Positions 17,301-27,627 are shown, numbered from the stretch's first letter. The stretch is 64,000 nt of DNA from CAWAHD01 sp963781785 (GCA_963781785.1 CAWAHD010000004.1:372001-436000); one strand, 5' to 3'. Translations and numbers: made by a program. Notes: a model not told the origin generated them from the sequence alone.

Positions 17301-18204
17301 GCGTCGCCCACGACACCCAACGTCACTCTCTCGGAGACGTTCGCCCAGCCGGCGGCGCTTCAGGTGACCGGCCTGACCGTCGAGCACGGCGCCGTCGAGC
17401 GGTCGTACGTCCGCTACATCGACATCGACTTCAATGAGTCGAATAGTCAGTCCAGCGGTCTGCTCAGCCAGATCGCCGCGTCGGCGGCCTCTGCCAGCCC
17501 TGATATCCATCTCTTCAAGTACGACCTCCAGGGCGACGCCTCCAGCAAGGTCGCGGTCTCGCTCAAGTCGCCGACGATCCTCGAGGTCATCGACCACGCG
17601 ATCGAGATTGACTTCGGTAGCGGGGGAATCGGGGGCAGTCCTGACACATCGGCCGCCGATGGCTACTACGAGCTGGACATCCTGCTGCCGAACGGACAGA
17701 CCTCAGTACACCACTTCTACCGGCTGCTGGGGGACGTGAGCGGCGACGGGGTCGTCGACGAGAACGACCTGAATGAGATCGCCGCCGCAGTCGGTCAGTC
17801 GGCGCCCGCCGGCTGGACGCCGCTGAATGCCGACGTCACCGGCGGCGGCGCCGTCACCGCATTCGACCTGACTTTGGCCACAAGATCGAAGGGGCAGAGA
17901 CTGGGAACTGGCCTCTCGCTGGGGTGAGACGCACCTGCACCAGGGCCCGCGCTTTGAGTTCCGGGGTTCTCGAGACACGATGCTCAACTCGGGCACGTCA
18001 CTGTCGCCCGAGTCCCGTCTCGAGCAAGCCGGCGATTTCGTCATTCCCCGATCTCGACGCCCAGCAGCCCTCCAGCTTCAGGCAGTTACTCAATCGCCCA
18101 TCCTGCGGGCGTGGCACCAAACCGACCGTCCCGCGCGTCAACGTCAGCGCCGCGGTCAGCGTCGCGCCATGACGCAATGATGCACATGACGCACAACTTG
18201 ACGA

Positions 18205-18222
18205 ACGGAGGGAGCCCTCCGT
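18205..18222. terminator. Candidate bidirectional terminator hairpin between convergent genes
   Basis: A perfect 8-bp inverted repeat acggaggg-ag-ccctccgt followed by ttt. It lies between the plus-strand adhesin (ending 17927) and the minus-strand amidohydrolase (ending 18246). The T run is short on both strands, so the call rests on stem quality and position. The rest of the 17928-18245 gap shows no convincing gene. Confidence 0.45.
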
Positions 18223-18245
18223 TTCGGACTCGAAAGCCCTTTTCT

Positions 18246-19089
18246 TTACCGGAAGAGGATCTGTTCGGAGGTGCGAAAGAGGAGCCAGTCGCGATCGTCC
18301 CGTGAGAGGAAGGGGCAGCCGTCGCGAATCAGTGCGAGGCTGTCGACGTACCGGTCTTTCACGAGCTGGAACGGGCAGTCGCTCTCCCACAAGCACCGGC
18401 GGGCTCCAAACGCCTTAACCACGCTCTGAATCAACGGGGCCAGGTCGGCGTACGGTGGCTTCTTTTTGCCGAGCGCGTAGAAGGCGCCCACCTTGATGTA
18501 CACCTTGGGATGCTTTGCCAGCGCGCAAAGGGCCTTCACGTCGATGTCCCGGATCGCTCCGTCCTTGCCGGCGCCGATGCGGCCGAGGTGGTCGATGATC
18601 ACGGTCGTGTTCGGGAAGCGGCGGCACATCCGGTCGATTTCGGGGAAGCCATCCGGGTCGATCAAGCACGAAAGAGCCTGCCCCGTTTCTGCGGCCGTCG
18701 CAAACATCGCCGAGTAACCGTCCGGCGCGAGCCAGCGCCGGCGGCTGCTTGCCGTATTTCGGCTGGATGCGGAAAGCGCGCACGCCAAGCGGCTTGAGCT
18801 CGCGCATCTTCCGGCCGGGATCTGGAGCCAGCGGATCGACAATCGCCGTGCCGACGAACCGATCAGGGTAGAGCTTGATCATGTCGAGCATGTACCGATT
18901 ATCGAATTCATAGTAGCTCATCTGGATCAAGTTCACTCGTCCCACGCCCGCCGGCCGGCACTGGGCGAGGAGCTGCTCGGCCGTGAACGACCGCGGCTGC
19001 ATGTCGGCGACTGTGAAGCCCGCGGCCAGCGGGTAGTGGCCGACGTCGGGTGTCCAGATGTGCGAATGGCCGTCGATGTAGGGTTCCAT
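18246..19089 (-). CDS. Amidohydrolase family (TIM-barrel metal-dependent hydrolase), one frameshift
   Basis: The reading starts M-E-P-Y-I-D-G-H-S-H-I-W-T-P, with the N-terminal H-x-H metal motif of the amidohydrolase-2 family (PF04909), and continues through I-I-D-H-L-G-R-I to a C-terminal W-E-S-D-C-P-F, where the Asp is the expected last metal ligand. Substrate unknown. The frame changes near 18738-18744; removing one C from a cagccgccgg stretch joins Y-G-K-Q-P to R-R-W-L-A-P-D-G-Y. Total about 281 residues, normal for the family. It starts 67 bp after the stop of the DUF1501 gene on the same strand, so the two are probably co-transcribed. Confidence 0.75.
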
Positions 19090-19156
19090 CCAACAGCCTC
19101 GTGGTGCGAGCTCGACCGTTCCGCGATGGCCTCGCCTCGAGTTGCGCCAGGCGCGC

Positions 19157-20671
19157 TCAAGCGAGCAGCTCGGGGATCACTTCGGCGTCCGGGACCAGAG
19201 GCATCGGCCTGCCCTGGAGATCGGTGAGGGTGGTGGCGGGGTCGATGCCGAGTAAGTGATAGATCGTGGCCAGAATGTCCTTGGGAGAAACACGGCGCTC
19301 GACCGGATCGCTGGCGATCTTGTCGGAACGCCCCACGACGCGGCCGCGCGCCACGCCGCCACCGGCCATGACGACCGAATAGCACCGCGACCAGTGGTCG
19401 CGGCCTCCCCCCTCGACGGAGGCCAGCTTGGGAGTGCGCCCGTGCTCGCTCAGGAGGACGACCAGGGTCTCGTCGAGGAGGCCCCGGCGGTCCAGGTCAA
19501 GCAAGAGTCCCGCGAGAGTCCTGTCCAGGCCGGGCAGGAGCTCGTCTTTCATGCGCGGGAAGTGGTCCCAGTGGGTATCCCAGCCGGTGCCCGCCAGCCC
19601 GAACTCGTCCCAGAACACCGTGATGAACCGGCCCCCGGCTTCGACCAGCCGGCGCGCGGTGAGGGCGGCCTGGCCGAACAGCGTCATGCCGTAGAGGTCG
19701 CGGGTGGATCCGGCTTCCTCACCCAGGTCGAACGCCTGCCGCAAGCGTGGGGAGCTCAAGAGGTCATACGCTGCCCGGCGGTGCCGGTCGATGCCCGAGC
19801 GTGAAGCGACCCTGTCGGCCTCGCGGCGAAACTGCTCGATCTGGTCCAGCAGGCTCAGCCGCCGGTCGAGGCGGTCGAGCGTCAAGTCGGGGGCGAGATG
19901 GGTCACGTCGCTCAACTGAAACCGGCTTTCCGGGGTGATCCCGCGATACGGCTCGAGATCCTCCCACACCTGGCCCGTCAAGGTCTTGCGGGCGGTCCGG
20001 GTGGCTTTGCCGGCAAACTCGGTGCACACCGGGTCAAACGCCTGACCGAGAAACCCGCCGTACGGGCCAGCCCGGGCGACTTCGCCGGTGCGCCGGCTGC
20101 TGAATGACCAGGGAAGCACCAGGTTGCGCGGGACTGCCGCCTGCCTGCCGGTTGGCCCCGAGCGGGCCTGGCCGTCCAGGTGATCGACCACCGAGCCGAT
20201 GAACGGCCAGTGGCCGGGGTCGCGCGGATTGAGCTCCATCGGAATCTCGATCCGCGGAATTCCCGTGGTCGCATAGGCGACTCCGTGGATCGGGTACGGA
20301 TGAGAGACCGAGCGGATCACGCTGACCTTGTCCATGACCTGCGCAAGCAAGGGCAGACGCTCGCAAACATCCAGGCCGGCCACGCTCGAAGCAATGGAGC
20401 CCAGCTCGCCCCTGACTTCCAGAGGGGCGCCGGGCTTGGGGTCGAATGTCTCGATCTGGCTCGGAGAGCCGTACATGAACAGGAGAATGCACGCCTTGGC
20501 CTTGCCGAACCCCGGCAGTTTCCCCGCCGGGCCGGCCGTCGCGGCCGCCGCGGAGAATGATGGCCAATCGGGCAGAGACAGACCCGCCAGACCGAGCGAC
20601 CCGACCTGGAGCAGCTCGCGCCGCGTCATGCCGTCGCACAGTCGTTTCGGCCCGCCCAGGACACGAAGCAT
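19157..20671 (-). CDS. DUF1501 domain-containing Tat-exported protein
   Basis: About 504 residues. The chosen ATG (20671) has an AGGAGGG Shine-Dalgarno 8 bases upstream. The N-terminus carries the twin-arginine signal M-T-R-R-E-L-L-Q-V-G-S-L-G-L-A-G, followed by K-A-K-A-C-I-L-L-F-M-Y-G-S-P-S-Q and F-D-P-K-P, and later E-H-G-R-T-P-K-L, all hallmarks of DUF1501, a sulfatase/alkaline-phosphatase-fold family very abundant in planctomycetes. DUF1501 genes usually sit beside a DUF1549/DUF1553 cytochrome gene; none is here, and the partner is instead the amidohydrolase 67 bp downstream. Biochemical role unknown. Confidence 0.88.
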   Translation of the reverse strand: MLRVLGGPKRLCDGMTRRELLQVGSLGLAGLSLPDWPSFSAAAATAGPAGKLPGFGKAKACILLFMYGSPSQIETFDPKPGAPLEVRGELGSIASSVAGLDVCERLPLLAQVMDKVSVIRSVSHPYPIHGVAYATTGIPRIEIPMELNPRDPGHWPFIGSVVDHLDGQARSGPTGRQAAVPRNLVLPWSFSSRRTGEVARAGPYGGFLGQAFDPVCTEFAGKATRTARKTLTGQVWEDLEPYRGITPESRFQLSDVTHLAPDLTLDRLDRRLSLLDQIEQFRREADRVASRSGIDRHRRAAYDLLSSPRLRQAFDLGEEAGSTRDLYGMTLFGQAALTARRLVEAGGRFITVFWDEFGLAGTGWDTHWDHFPRMKDELLPGLDRTLAGLLLDLDRRGLLDETLVVLLSEHGRTPKLASVEGGGRDHWSRCYSVVMAGGGVARGRVVGRSDKIASDPVERRVSPKDILATIYHLLGIDPATTLTDLQGRPMPLVPDAEVIPELLA

Positions 20672-20757
20672 CGCCACGTCCCTCCTCACCGCGAGGTCGA
20701 TCACGCTCGCAGGTCGACGAGGGTAGTTTAACCGTGATTTGAGAATGATTCAACAAA

Positions 20758-22527
20758 TCATCGGACGATCACCTGGAACGACACGTAACCGGTGGCGCCC
20801 GGGGCGAGGATTCCGGGCAACTCCCAGTGCAGCTCGGTCGAGCCGACGCGATTCATCGCGGTCGTGAATCGGGTCCCTTCGGGACCACGGGAGGTCCCCT
20901 TGACGTATTCCAGCCGTGGCAACAGGCTGTCGACGATCGAGACCGATCGGATCGGGGTATTGCCCATGTTCCGGTAGAGGATCACATAGGTAAGGCTGTC
21001 ACCCGGCTCGGCTTCGACGGCACTGACGCGCTTGATGACGGCCAGTCCGGGTCGATCGGGCGGGGTTTCCACGCCGGTCATGTCATGAGGGCCCCAGACC
21101 TTGACTGCCTGGCTCGTTCCCTGTGTGAGCGCGGTGACCACCGTCGACTCGGCCGACTTGATCCCGTCCAGGCGCAGCCGCAGATTGAGCTGCCCTGGCT
21201 TCTGGCGGTTGCGACTCAGTTCGGGAGTTTGTTTCTGGAGGTTGGTGATGAGCAAGGTTGGGGCCTGGAACCCGGCGGCCGCGCGGTTGTTCGAGTCTTC
21301 ACCAACCTGAACGCGACCCTTGTACGCTGTCGCCCGCGACCGCGCCCGGGCCAGCTCGGCAGCCTGGTTCTGGACCAGCCGCTTGGCCGCTGCTTCTCCG
21401 CTGGTCTGAGCCAGCTTGGACCGCCATTTCTCGGTCTTGACGCTCTGGATATCGACGTTTTGATTTGGCCCGGTGACGACGCGCACTTCGGCGAATCGAG
21501 GCGCATAGACGCAAACGACATTCGTGGGCAGGACCCGGGGCCGCGAGACGGCTGTGAGTCCGATGTCGAAGCCGACGACGGTGTCGCGCGGTTCGATGCC
21601 TCCGAGATGGGCGCGTCCTCCTCCGGCGGCGGCTGGAACGCCGTGGTCCCCGCCGTCGCAAAGGTATTCGTCGCGCGGTAGAGACGGTTTCGCGGGTGGC
21701 GGCGCGGGGGTGCACGGCGGCCCGCAGGGCAGCGTGCAGGGCGCACCTGCGTGCGTCAGGAACGGACAGGGGCCCTGGCCGATGCTGGCAGCGTAGTCCA
21801 GGCCGGCGTCTCCGGCGGCGCCCGCCTGAATCTCCTCGACGGTTGGCTTGCGGACACCCATCCGCACGATTGCGACCGGTCGTCCCAGGGCCGACGCGAT
21901 CCGGAGCGGGGGCTCCGTCGGGTTGAGCGTGAGCACAGACACCTGGTCCTTGGCCGTCCGGAACGGAATCGCCTGTTCCGGGTCCTCGAGATAGATCACC
22001 TTCGTGACCAGTCGCTTGTGGTCGGTGGTGTCGTCAAGGTCGTCCTGGTTGAAGACGACGCGAATCGGGTATTTGGCCGGGTCGATGCCTTGCGGCCGAT
22101 GGAGGTGGCCGACGACTTCGATGACGGGGTAAAGTTCGACGCCGGGCCGGAACGGGATGTTGGTCAGCCGCAGACGGTAGCCCACGCCGCGCTTCAGTCC
22201 GACGGTGGCGATGCCGCCGCCATCGCCGGTCGGGGCGGCCTCGGGCGTGGGTGCGAGGACCTCGACGACCAGGCCGGGCGGTCCCTGGAACCGAACGATC
22301 TGGACGTCGGGCTCGAGTCGAGGAGCCGCGGCCGGGGCGGCCTCCAAAGCGCCGGGGCCGACGACTGCCGTTCCGGGTGGGGCCTGAGGTCCGCGAATGA
22401 TGGGCGCAGCCGGAGCCGGTTGAGCGCCCGCTGGGCTAGCCGGAGGCGGCTGGTTCTGGCCGCGGACGGCCGGGGCCAGCGATGCCCACACGGCGATCCC
22501 CACGACCAATCGCGTTGCGGGAACCAC
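20758..22527 (-). CDS. Secreted protein with C-terminal DUF11 repeat
   Basis: About 589 residues. A signal-like hydrophobic stretch (L-V-V-G-I-A-V-W-A-S-L-A) ends before a Pro/Ala-rich linker. Residues of about 75-230 contain Y-R-L-R-L-T-N-I-P-F...E-L-Y-P-V-I-E-V and L-V-T-K-V-I-Y-L-E-D-P, shared with the next protein upstream (22814-23820). The C-terminal 100 residues are a DUF11 domain (A-E-P-G-D-S-L-T-Y-V-I-L-Y-R-N-M-G-N), common in surface and envelope proteins. The GTG at 22527 is weak: another frame offers ATG with M-S-R-Q-R-T-R-S-A about 55 bases upstream, so a frame error near the N-terminus is possible. Confidence 0.75.
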   Translation of the reverse strand: MVPATRLVVGIAVWASLAPAVRGQNQPPPASPAGAQPAPAAPIIRGPQAPPGTAVVGPGALEAAPAAAPRLEPDVQIVRFQGPPGLVVEVLAPTPEAAPTGDGGGIATVGLKRGVGYRLRLTNIPFRPGVELYPVIEVVGHLHRPQGIDPAKYPIRVVFNQDDLDDTTDHKRLVTKVIYLEDPEQAIPFRTAKDQVSVLTLNPTEPPLRIASALGRPVAIVRMGVRKPTVEEIQAGAAGDAGLDYAASIGQGPCPFLTHAGAPCTLPCGPPCTPAPPPAKPSLPRDEYLCDGGDHGVPAAAGGGRAHLGGIEPRDTVVGFDIGLTAVSRPRVLPTNVVCVYAPRFAEVRVVTGPNQNVDIQSVKTEKWRSKLAQTSGEAAAKRLVQNQAAELARARSRATAYKGRVQVGEDSNNRAAAGFQAPTLLITNLQKQTPELSRNRQKPGQLNLRLRLDGIKSAESTVVTALTQGTSQAVKVWGPHDMTGVETPPDRPGLAVIKRVSAVEAEPGDSLTYVILYRNMGNTPIRSVSIVDSLLPRLEYVKGTSRGPEGTRFTTAMNRVGSTELHWELPGILAPGATGYVSFQVIVR

Positions 22528-22667
22528 TCGATCGGACGACCGAAAACCGGCGCGGCGCTTCTGGTTCGTTGGCGGCTCATCGTCTGGCTTCCTGATTCGG
22601 AGTATTCACCCAAGGATCGATCCGTTGCGGACGACCGCATCGATACTGGGCGGACCGGACAGACGAA

Positions 22668-22742
22668 CCCGACGCGCCAGCGAGCGGGCCCGGTGGGCAT
22701 TCCGCGCTGGCCAAGGCCAGCGCCCCTCGCTGGCGCGTCGGG
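22668..22742. repeat. Nested hairpin (REP-like) element
   Basis: A perfect 17-bp inverted repeat, cccgacgcgccagcgag (22668-22684) and its complement (22726-22742), encloses a second perfect 9-bp palindrome, gcgctggcc-aa-ggccagcgc (22704-22723). It lies upstream of the DUF11 gene, in the 286-bp gap between two minus-strand genes. The double-hairpin form is typical of repetitive extragenic palindromes; I saw no second copy in this window. Confidence 0.75.
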
Positions 22743-22813
22743 CTGGTTGGGATGGGCGCGACCGCGGCGGGGGTCGTTTACCTCGTGCCGGCCGGTCGCC
22801 CTCGACTGTCAGC

Positions 22814-23820
22814 TCAGTTACCAGAGGGTGCAGGAGCCTGGATCGGAGGTGCTTCCGGCGAAGGTGCCAGAGCGGTCAGGGGAATGGTCACGGGGCTCGA
22901 GGCGGAGGCCGATTCGGGTGAGTTGATCTTGGGTGTGGCCGGAGCCGGCGCCGCCGGCGGAGTGGTCGCGCTGGGAACGGCCGGAGCCGGCGGAGTCGTG
23001 GGATCGAGAATGACGTTTCCCGTGCTGGGGGCGACGCCCGCGGGCAACGTGCCTGGCGGCAGGTCGGTCACGATCGATGCTCCGGCGGGCGCACCGTCAT
23101 GCCCTGGATCGGTGATCCACCACCCATGCCCGGTTGCCCCGGCATCTCCAGGTCGATGGCACCGAGTCTCAGGATCAAGAGGACCGTTCCCCGCTTGTCG
23201 GCCTCGATGATCGGATCAACACCCGGCTCCAGCCGGGTCGAGACCAGCGTCTCGACGCCGGAGACGGCGAGTTCCTGATACTTGGGATCGGGAAGGTAGA
23301 TGACCTTGGTCACAAAGTTTCCACCGTCAATGACCTGGTCGAAATCTTCGGTCGTGAACTGGATCGGGATCGCGTTGTGCGCCAGGTAGGCGTCGGTGCC
23401 CGGCGTGGTGGGTGCCACCTCGATCGTGGGATAGAGGGAGATATCCGGCTTGCGGCCGGGAATCTTGGTGAGCTTCAACCGGTAAATATAGCCCTGGTTG
23501 AAGTTGTAGCGAGCCGGCACGACGAGCTGGGCGGGCGGATAGACGCGTTCGCCGTTGGAGGCGGCCGTCTGCCAGCCGATCTGCATTCCGTCGGGGTCGA
23601 GGAAGTAGACCTGGCTCTTGGTGCTGATGAACCGCCGGCCGCCCGCTGCGTTGCGTGCGGCGCCCATCGAGGCGGCGTTATAGGGGGGTGTGCCGGTGGC
23701 GTCGCTGGAGACCACGGCATGAGGGCGAAGCCACTTCTTGAGGCCGACACCCGGTTGAGTGTACCCGAATCCGTCGCCGGCGGCGGCTGCCGCCAGCAGC
23801 AGCATTCCGAACGCGTGCAT
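22814..23820 (-). CDS. Secreted protein of the same family as the DUF11 protein, probable frameshift
   Basis: The ATG at 23820 is preceded by a clear GGAGG (gctggaggattctATG) and starts a signal peptide (M-H-A-F-G-M-L-L-L-A-A-A-A-A-G). The body has Y-R-L-K-L-T-K-I-P...L-Y-P-T-I-E-V and F-V-T-K-V-I-Y-L-P-D-P, matching the N-terminal domain of the neighbouring DUF11 protein, so the two are paralogues over that domain. The first frame stops at 23068 after P-P-E-H-R-S. A second frame (from 23071, GTG overlapping the TGA) adds an 85-residue Pro/Ala-rich tail. Adding one G near 23088 would fuse them (I-Q-G-H-D-G-A-P-A-G-A-S). Either one about 336-residue protein or two coupled ORFs. Confidence 0.65.
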
Positions 23821-24046
23821 AGAATCCTCCAGCTCCCTCGGACGAAGCCGGCCGGCCCAAGGCCCCGTGCGCCCGATCCGCCGATCAGGGAGATTGATTG
23901 CTTCCTGCGATTGTATGGACTTCGGCCGGAACGATGCGGTCCTCGCCATCTCCGAACCGATTAACTGACTTGCCTCTCATGACGCCTAGCGATTATGATC
24001 GGGCATTCCTTCCCAAACCCTTGAGGAATTGCTGTACATCCCAATC

Positions 24047-25321
24047 ATGCCAAATAATCGGATCAACTCCATCCACTCCATCCGCTCCAAACGCTTGTGG
24101 ATGATGGTGGCCGTCGTGGCCGCGATCGTTACGGTCGGTTTGTTCAGGAGATTGCCGGCTCAGGTTCCCAAGGGTTCGTCCGACAAGGCCGCTACGGGCA
24201 TCGGAGAGGTTCCCACCCAGCAGCCGACCGTACCGGTCGGTCAGGGAGCCGGCATTGCCGGGTCGGGTGCAGGGAGCGCGGCCAGTCCTGGGAATGCGGA
24301 GCCGGTCACCGATGCGGAGCGCACGGTTGACCTTGCGATCGCAAAAATCGCCAAGCTCCAGTCGGTCGCGGCCAAGATGGAGCAGACCGTCGAAATGCTT
24401 CATCTCAAATTCAAGCTCACCGGAAACTATCTCAAAGCCCCGAAGAACCGCGTTTATCTCAATCTGATCGTCTCCGGGCTCCCTGAGTCGGCGGGCACGT
24501 TTCTCCAGGTCTGTGATGGGGAGACGCTTTGGGAGTATCAGCTCATCCTCGATGCTCCGTTTTATCGCAAGCTGGCCATCCAGCCGATTCTTGAGCGTCT
24601 TCACTCGCCCGATCTGGACCCCGAGGTCCGGACCAAGGCGATCACGCAGATGGGGCTGGCCGGGCCGGAGACTCTTCTGGTCGAGCTGCGCAAGACAATC
24701 GCGTTCGACATCAAAGAGGAAGCCGTCCTCGATGGCAGGAAGGTCTGGAAACTGCATGGGAAGTGGAAGAACCGGCAGGGACTGATCGGTCCCGATTCAC
24801 GACCGGTCAATCCCTCGGGCCCGCTGCCGCCCTACATCCCGATGGATGTTGTGCTCTATCTGGGCATGGAGGACTACTGGCCATACCAGCTCAAGCTTCA
24901 GGGGCGGGAGGCGTCGGCGCTGGCCGACTTCCGGCCGCTGGGCCCGGACGGCCGCCCGCGAGGGCCCAAGAGCTCGATCGAGAAGATCCCTCAGACGATC
25001 ATCACTTTGACCTACAGCGACGTCAAATTGAACGCGGTGATCCGGTCTGACGAGTTCGCGTTCTCGGTCCCGGCAAATGCCACGATCGACGACGGCACGG
25101 AAGCCACGTTGAAACTGCTCGATCGAGCGCTCGAGGCCGTTGCCGAGAAAAAGAAGCGGGACGCAGCGGCCAAGGACGGGCCGGTCCTCGATCAACCCCT
25201 CGAAGTCCCGCCAACGACCCCCGCGCCACCAAGCCGCAGGGGTGATCGATCGTTCGACCGTTCGAACGATCCATTCCTGATTTCCGAGTTGCTATTGCAC
25301 GACGACACGCCGTGTTCCTGA
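24047..25321 (+). CDS. LolA-like lipoprotein-carrier-fold protein, membrane anchored
   Basis: About 424 residues from the ATG at 24047 (a TTG at 24029 is also open). N-terminal hydrophobic segment L-W-M-M-V-A-V-V-A-A-I-V-T-V-G-L, then a Gly/Ser/Pro linker, then a domain starting K-I-A-K-L-Q-S-V-A-A-K-M-E-Q-T-V with Y-L-K-A-P-K-N-R-V-Y-L-N-L and V-C-D-G-E-T-L-W-E-Y, the arrangement of planctomycete LolA-superfamily proteins. Expected outside the inner membrane; ligand unknown. The last 30 residues (Arg/Asp/Ser-rich) look unnatural, and another frame stops near 25238 after P-K-P-Q-G, so the C-terminus may be affected by an indel. Confidence 0.65.
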   Translation: MPNNRINSIHSIRSKRLWMMVAVVAAIVTVGLFRRLPAQVPKGSSDKAATGIGEVPTQQPTVPVGQGAGIAGSGAGSAASPGNAEPVTDAERTVDLAIAKIAKLQSVAAKMEQTVEMLHLKFKLTGNYLKAPKNRVYLNLIVSGLPESAGTFLQVCDGETLWEYQLILDAPFYRKLAIQPILERLHSPDLDPEVRTKAITQMGLAGPETLLVELRKTIAFDIKEEAVLDGRKVWKLHGKWKNRQGLIGPDSRPVNPSGPLPPYIPMDVVLYLGMEDYWPYQLKLQGREASALADFRPLGPDGRPRGPKSSIEKIPQTIITLTYSDVKLNAVIRSDEFAFSVPANATIDDGTEATLKLLDRALEAVAEKKKRDAAAKDGPVLDQPLEVPPTTPAPPSRRGDRSFDRSNDPFLISELLLHDDTPCS

Positions 25322-25344
25322 CGAGAGAAGGGCAGCGGGCGCAG

Positions 25345-27119
25345 ATGGACCCCACACCGGGTGCCGCGAAGCCGAGCAAGGTTGAAGCGACCAAGCTGGC
25401 CAGCCAGTACCTGAAGCACTTCCTGGCCGACGAGCTGCCCAACGGCAAGTCGCACTTCACCGAGGACACCGCAACGATCCTCAAGTTTCACGGCTCCTAC
25501 CAGCAGGACGACCGTGACGTGCGCAGAGCGCTCAAGAAAGAGGGAAAAGAGAAAGCCTATCAATTCATGGTGAGGGTGCGCATCGTGGGCGGCCGCTTGA
25601 CCGCCGGGCAGTACCTCGCCTGTGACCGCCTGGCCCAGACGGTCGGTAACGGCAGCTTGCGGATCACCACGCGCCAGGAGTTTCAGCTTCACGGGGTACT
25701 CAGGCACGATTTGCAGACGACGATCCGCCAGATCAACGAAGCCTTGCTGTCGACCCTGGCGGCGTGTGGCGACGTCGAGCGCAACGTGCTCTGCTGCCCG
25801 GCCCCGATAAGGTGCCCGGTCCTCGACCAGTTGAGCGCCGACGCCGTCGCGTGGGCGTCACACTGCGCGCCGCGATCGACAAGTTACTGGGAGATGTGGC
25901 TAGACGGCGAGAAGATCGAGACCCTTCCCGAAGCGGGGCCGCCCCTGGTGGCGACCGCCGGTGACGATCCGGTCGAGCCGCTGTACGGCAAGACTTATCT
26001 TCCCCGGAAGTTCAAGACCGCCTTCGGCCTCCCCGAAGACAATTGCACCGACATCCATGCCAACGACCTCGGGTTCCTGGCGGTCGTCAAGAACGGCCGG
26101 CTCACCGGGTACAACGTGCTGGTCGGAGGTGGGCTCGGCACGACTCCGAGCGCGCAGAAGACGTTCCCGTTCCTGGCCGTGCCGCTCTGCCACGTCGACC
26201 GCGAGAGGGTGATCGAGATTGGCGAGGCGATCGTCAAGGTCTTCCGCGATTTCGGCAACCGGTCCGATCGCAAGCGGGCGCGGCTCAAGTACATCATTCA
26301 CGATTGGGGGATCGCGGCCTTCCGCACGAAGGTCGAAGAATACCTGGGTCGTCCGCTAGCTGACCCCGCGCCGGTGGCCGTCGCCGACGTCCTGGACCAT
26401 CTCGGCTGGCACGAACAGGGAGATGGAAGGCTGTTCCTGGGGATTCCGGTCGAGAACGGCCGGATCAAAGACGAAGGAAGCCGCCGGCTCGCGAGTGGCC
26501 TGCGCAGTACTTCGAGAGATACCAGACGCCGGGGCGGCTGACCTGCCAGCAGTCGATCTTGCTGGCCGATATCGAGCCGGCGCGGCGCCGCGAGGTCGAG
26601 AGCTGGCTCGAATCGTACGGGATCGCCACCGTCGAACGGACTTCGACTGTGCGGCGGTGGGCCATGGCCTGCCCTGCCCTTCCGACCTGCGGGCTTGCCG
26701 TGACCGAGGCCGAGCGCGCCTTGCCCGAGATTCTTGACCGGCTGGAAGTCGAGTTATCGCGGCTCGGCCTGGGCGACGAGCGGTTCACGGTCCGCATGAC
26801 CGGCTGCCCCAACGGCTGTGCCCGGCCGTACAACTCGGACATCGGGCTGGTCGGGAGATCGGCCCATATCCGCCCGGATGGAACGCCAGGTCCGGGAACA
26901 TACACCATCTTTTTGGGTGGGCGAACCGCGGGCGACCGCCTCAATATCGAATTCAAGGACTACGTCCCGTTCGACCGGATCGTTCCCGAGCTTCTGCCCG
27001 TCTTCCAGCGCTTCCAGTCCGAGCGGATGGACGGTGAATCCTTCGGCGATTTCTGCGATCGAATCGGGGTGGAGGAGCTGGCCAGGGCGTCATCTGCCGC
27101 GCTCGACCCGGTCGGTTGA
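25345..27119 (+). CDS. cysI: Assimilatory sulfite reductase, haemoprotein subunit (one frameshift)
   Basis: Reduces sulfite to sulfide with a sirohaem and a [4Fe-4S] cluster. Seen: the N-terminal ferredoxin-like half with T-T-R-Q-E-F-Q-L-H-G-V, D-D-N-C-T-type E-D-N-C-T-D-I-H-A-N-D, and in the C-terminal part the cluster cysteines A-C-P-A-L-P-T-C-G (C-x5-C) and T-G-C-P-N-G-C-A-R-P-Y (C-x3-C). The corrected length of about 591 residues is normal. The frame is lost near 26488-26495; one extra base joins I-K-D-E-G-S-R-R-L to E-W-P-A-Q-Y-F-E-R-Y. The start could also be a GTG at 25312 overlapping the preceding gene. Electron donor (NADPH flavoprotein or ferredoxin) cannot be decided, since no cysJ or cysH is adjacent. 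Confidence 0.88.
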
Positions 27120-27147
27120 ACCACCGCGCGGCTTTTGAGACGCATTC

Positions 27148-27564
27148 ATGGAAAGCTCCGAGCCTCTTTTCACCGAGCTGGTCTTGGCCGCGCGCGTGGC
27201 GGCGTCGCGTGCTTATTGCCCGTACAGCCGGTTTCCGGTGGGGGCTGCCGTGCTCTCCGGCAGCGGCGAGATCTTCACCGGCTGCAATGTCGAGAATGCG
27301 TCGTTTGGGCTGACCATCTGCGCCGAGCGCAACGCGGTCTTCCAGGCGGTCGTCCGAAGCCAGGGTTTCCTGGTGATTCGGGCGGTGGTCGTGTACACGT
27401 CGACGCCGTCGCCGACTGCCCCGTGCGGCGCCTGCCGGCAGGTGCTCAACGAATTCGGGCCGGACGCCTTGATCTTCTCCGTCTGCGATGGGCCGGAGGT
27501 TCTCAAGAGTCGGCTGAGCGAGCTGCTGCCGCAAGCCTTTGGGCCGGCGAACCTGGAGAAGTGA
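27148..27564 (+). CDS. cdd: Cytidine deaminase
   Basis: 138 residues, the usual size of the small homotetrameric enzyme that converts cytidine and deoxycytidine to uridine and deoxyuridine. The zinc and catalytic motifs are complete: C-A-E-R-N-A (Cys ligand and catalytic Glu) and P-C-G-A-C-R-Q (two further Cys ligands), preceded by Y-S-R-F-P-V-G-A-A and G-C-N-V-E-N-A-S. It follows cysI by 28 bp on the same strand and may be co-transcribed, though the functions are unrelated. It is convergent with the next gene. Confidence 0.95.
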   Translation: MESSEPLFTELVLAARVAASRAYCPYSRFPVGAAVLSGSGEIFTGCNVENASFGLTICAERNAVFQAVVRSQGFLVIRAVVVYTSTPSPTAPCGACRQVLNEFGPDALIFSVCDGPEVLKSRLSELLPQAFGPANLEK

Positions 27565-27627
27565 GTCTTCCGCAGAAGCCTTGGGGGGGAACGCGGTGTT
27601 GATCGTTCCGGAACGCGGAGGGGTGGC

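Noticed and set aside
21751..22926. 391-codon plus-strand ORF opposite the DUF11 protein
   Set aside because: It spans an intergenic hairpin and two minus-strand genes, and its sequence is Arg/Gly/Asp-rich without motif.
27604..27615. cgttccggaacg palindrome as terminator between cdd and the convergent gene
   Set aside because: Six-base arms with no loop and no T run; too weak to call.
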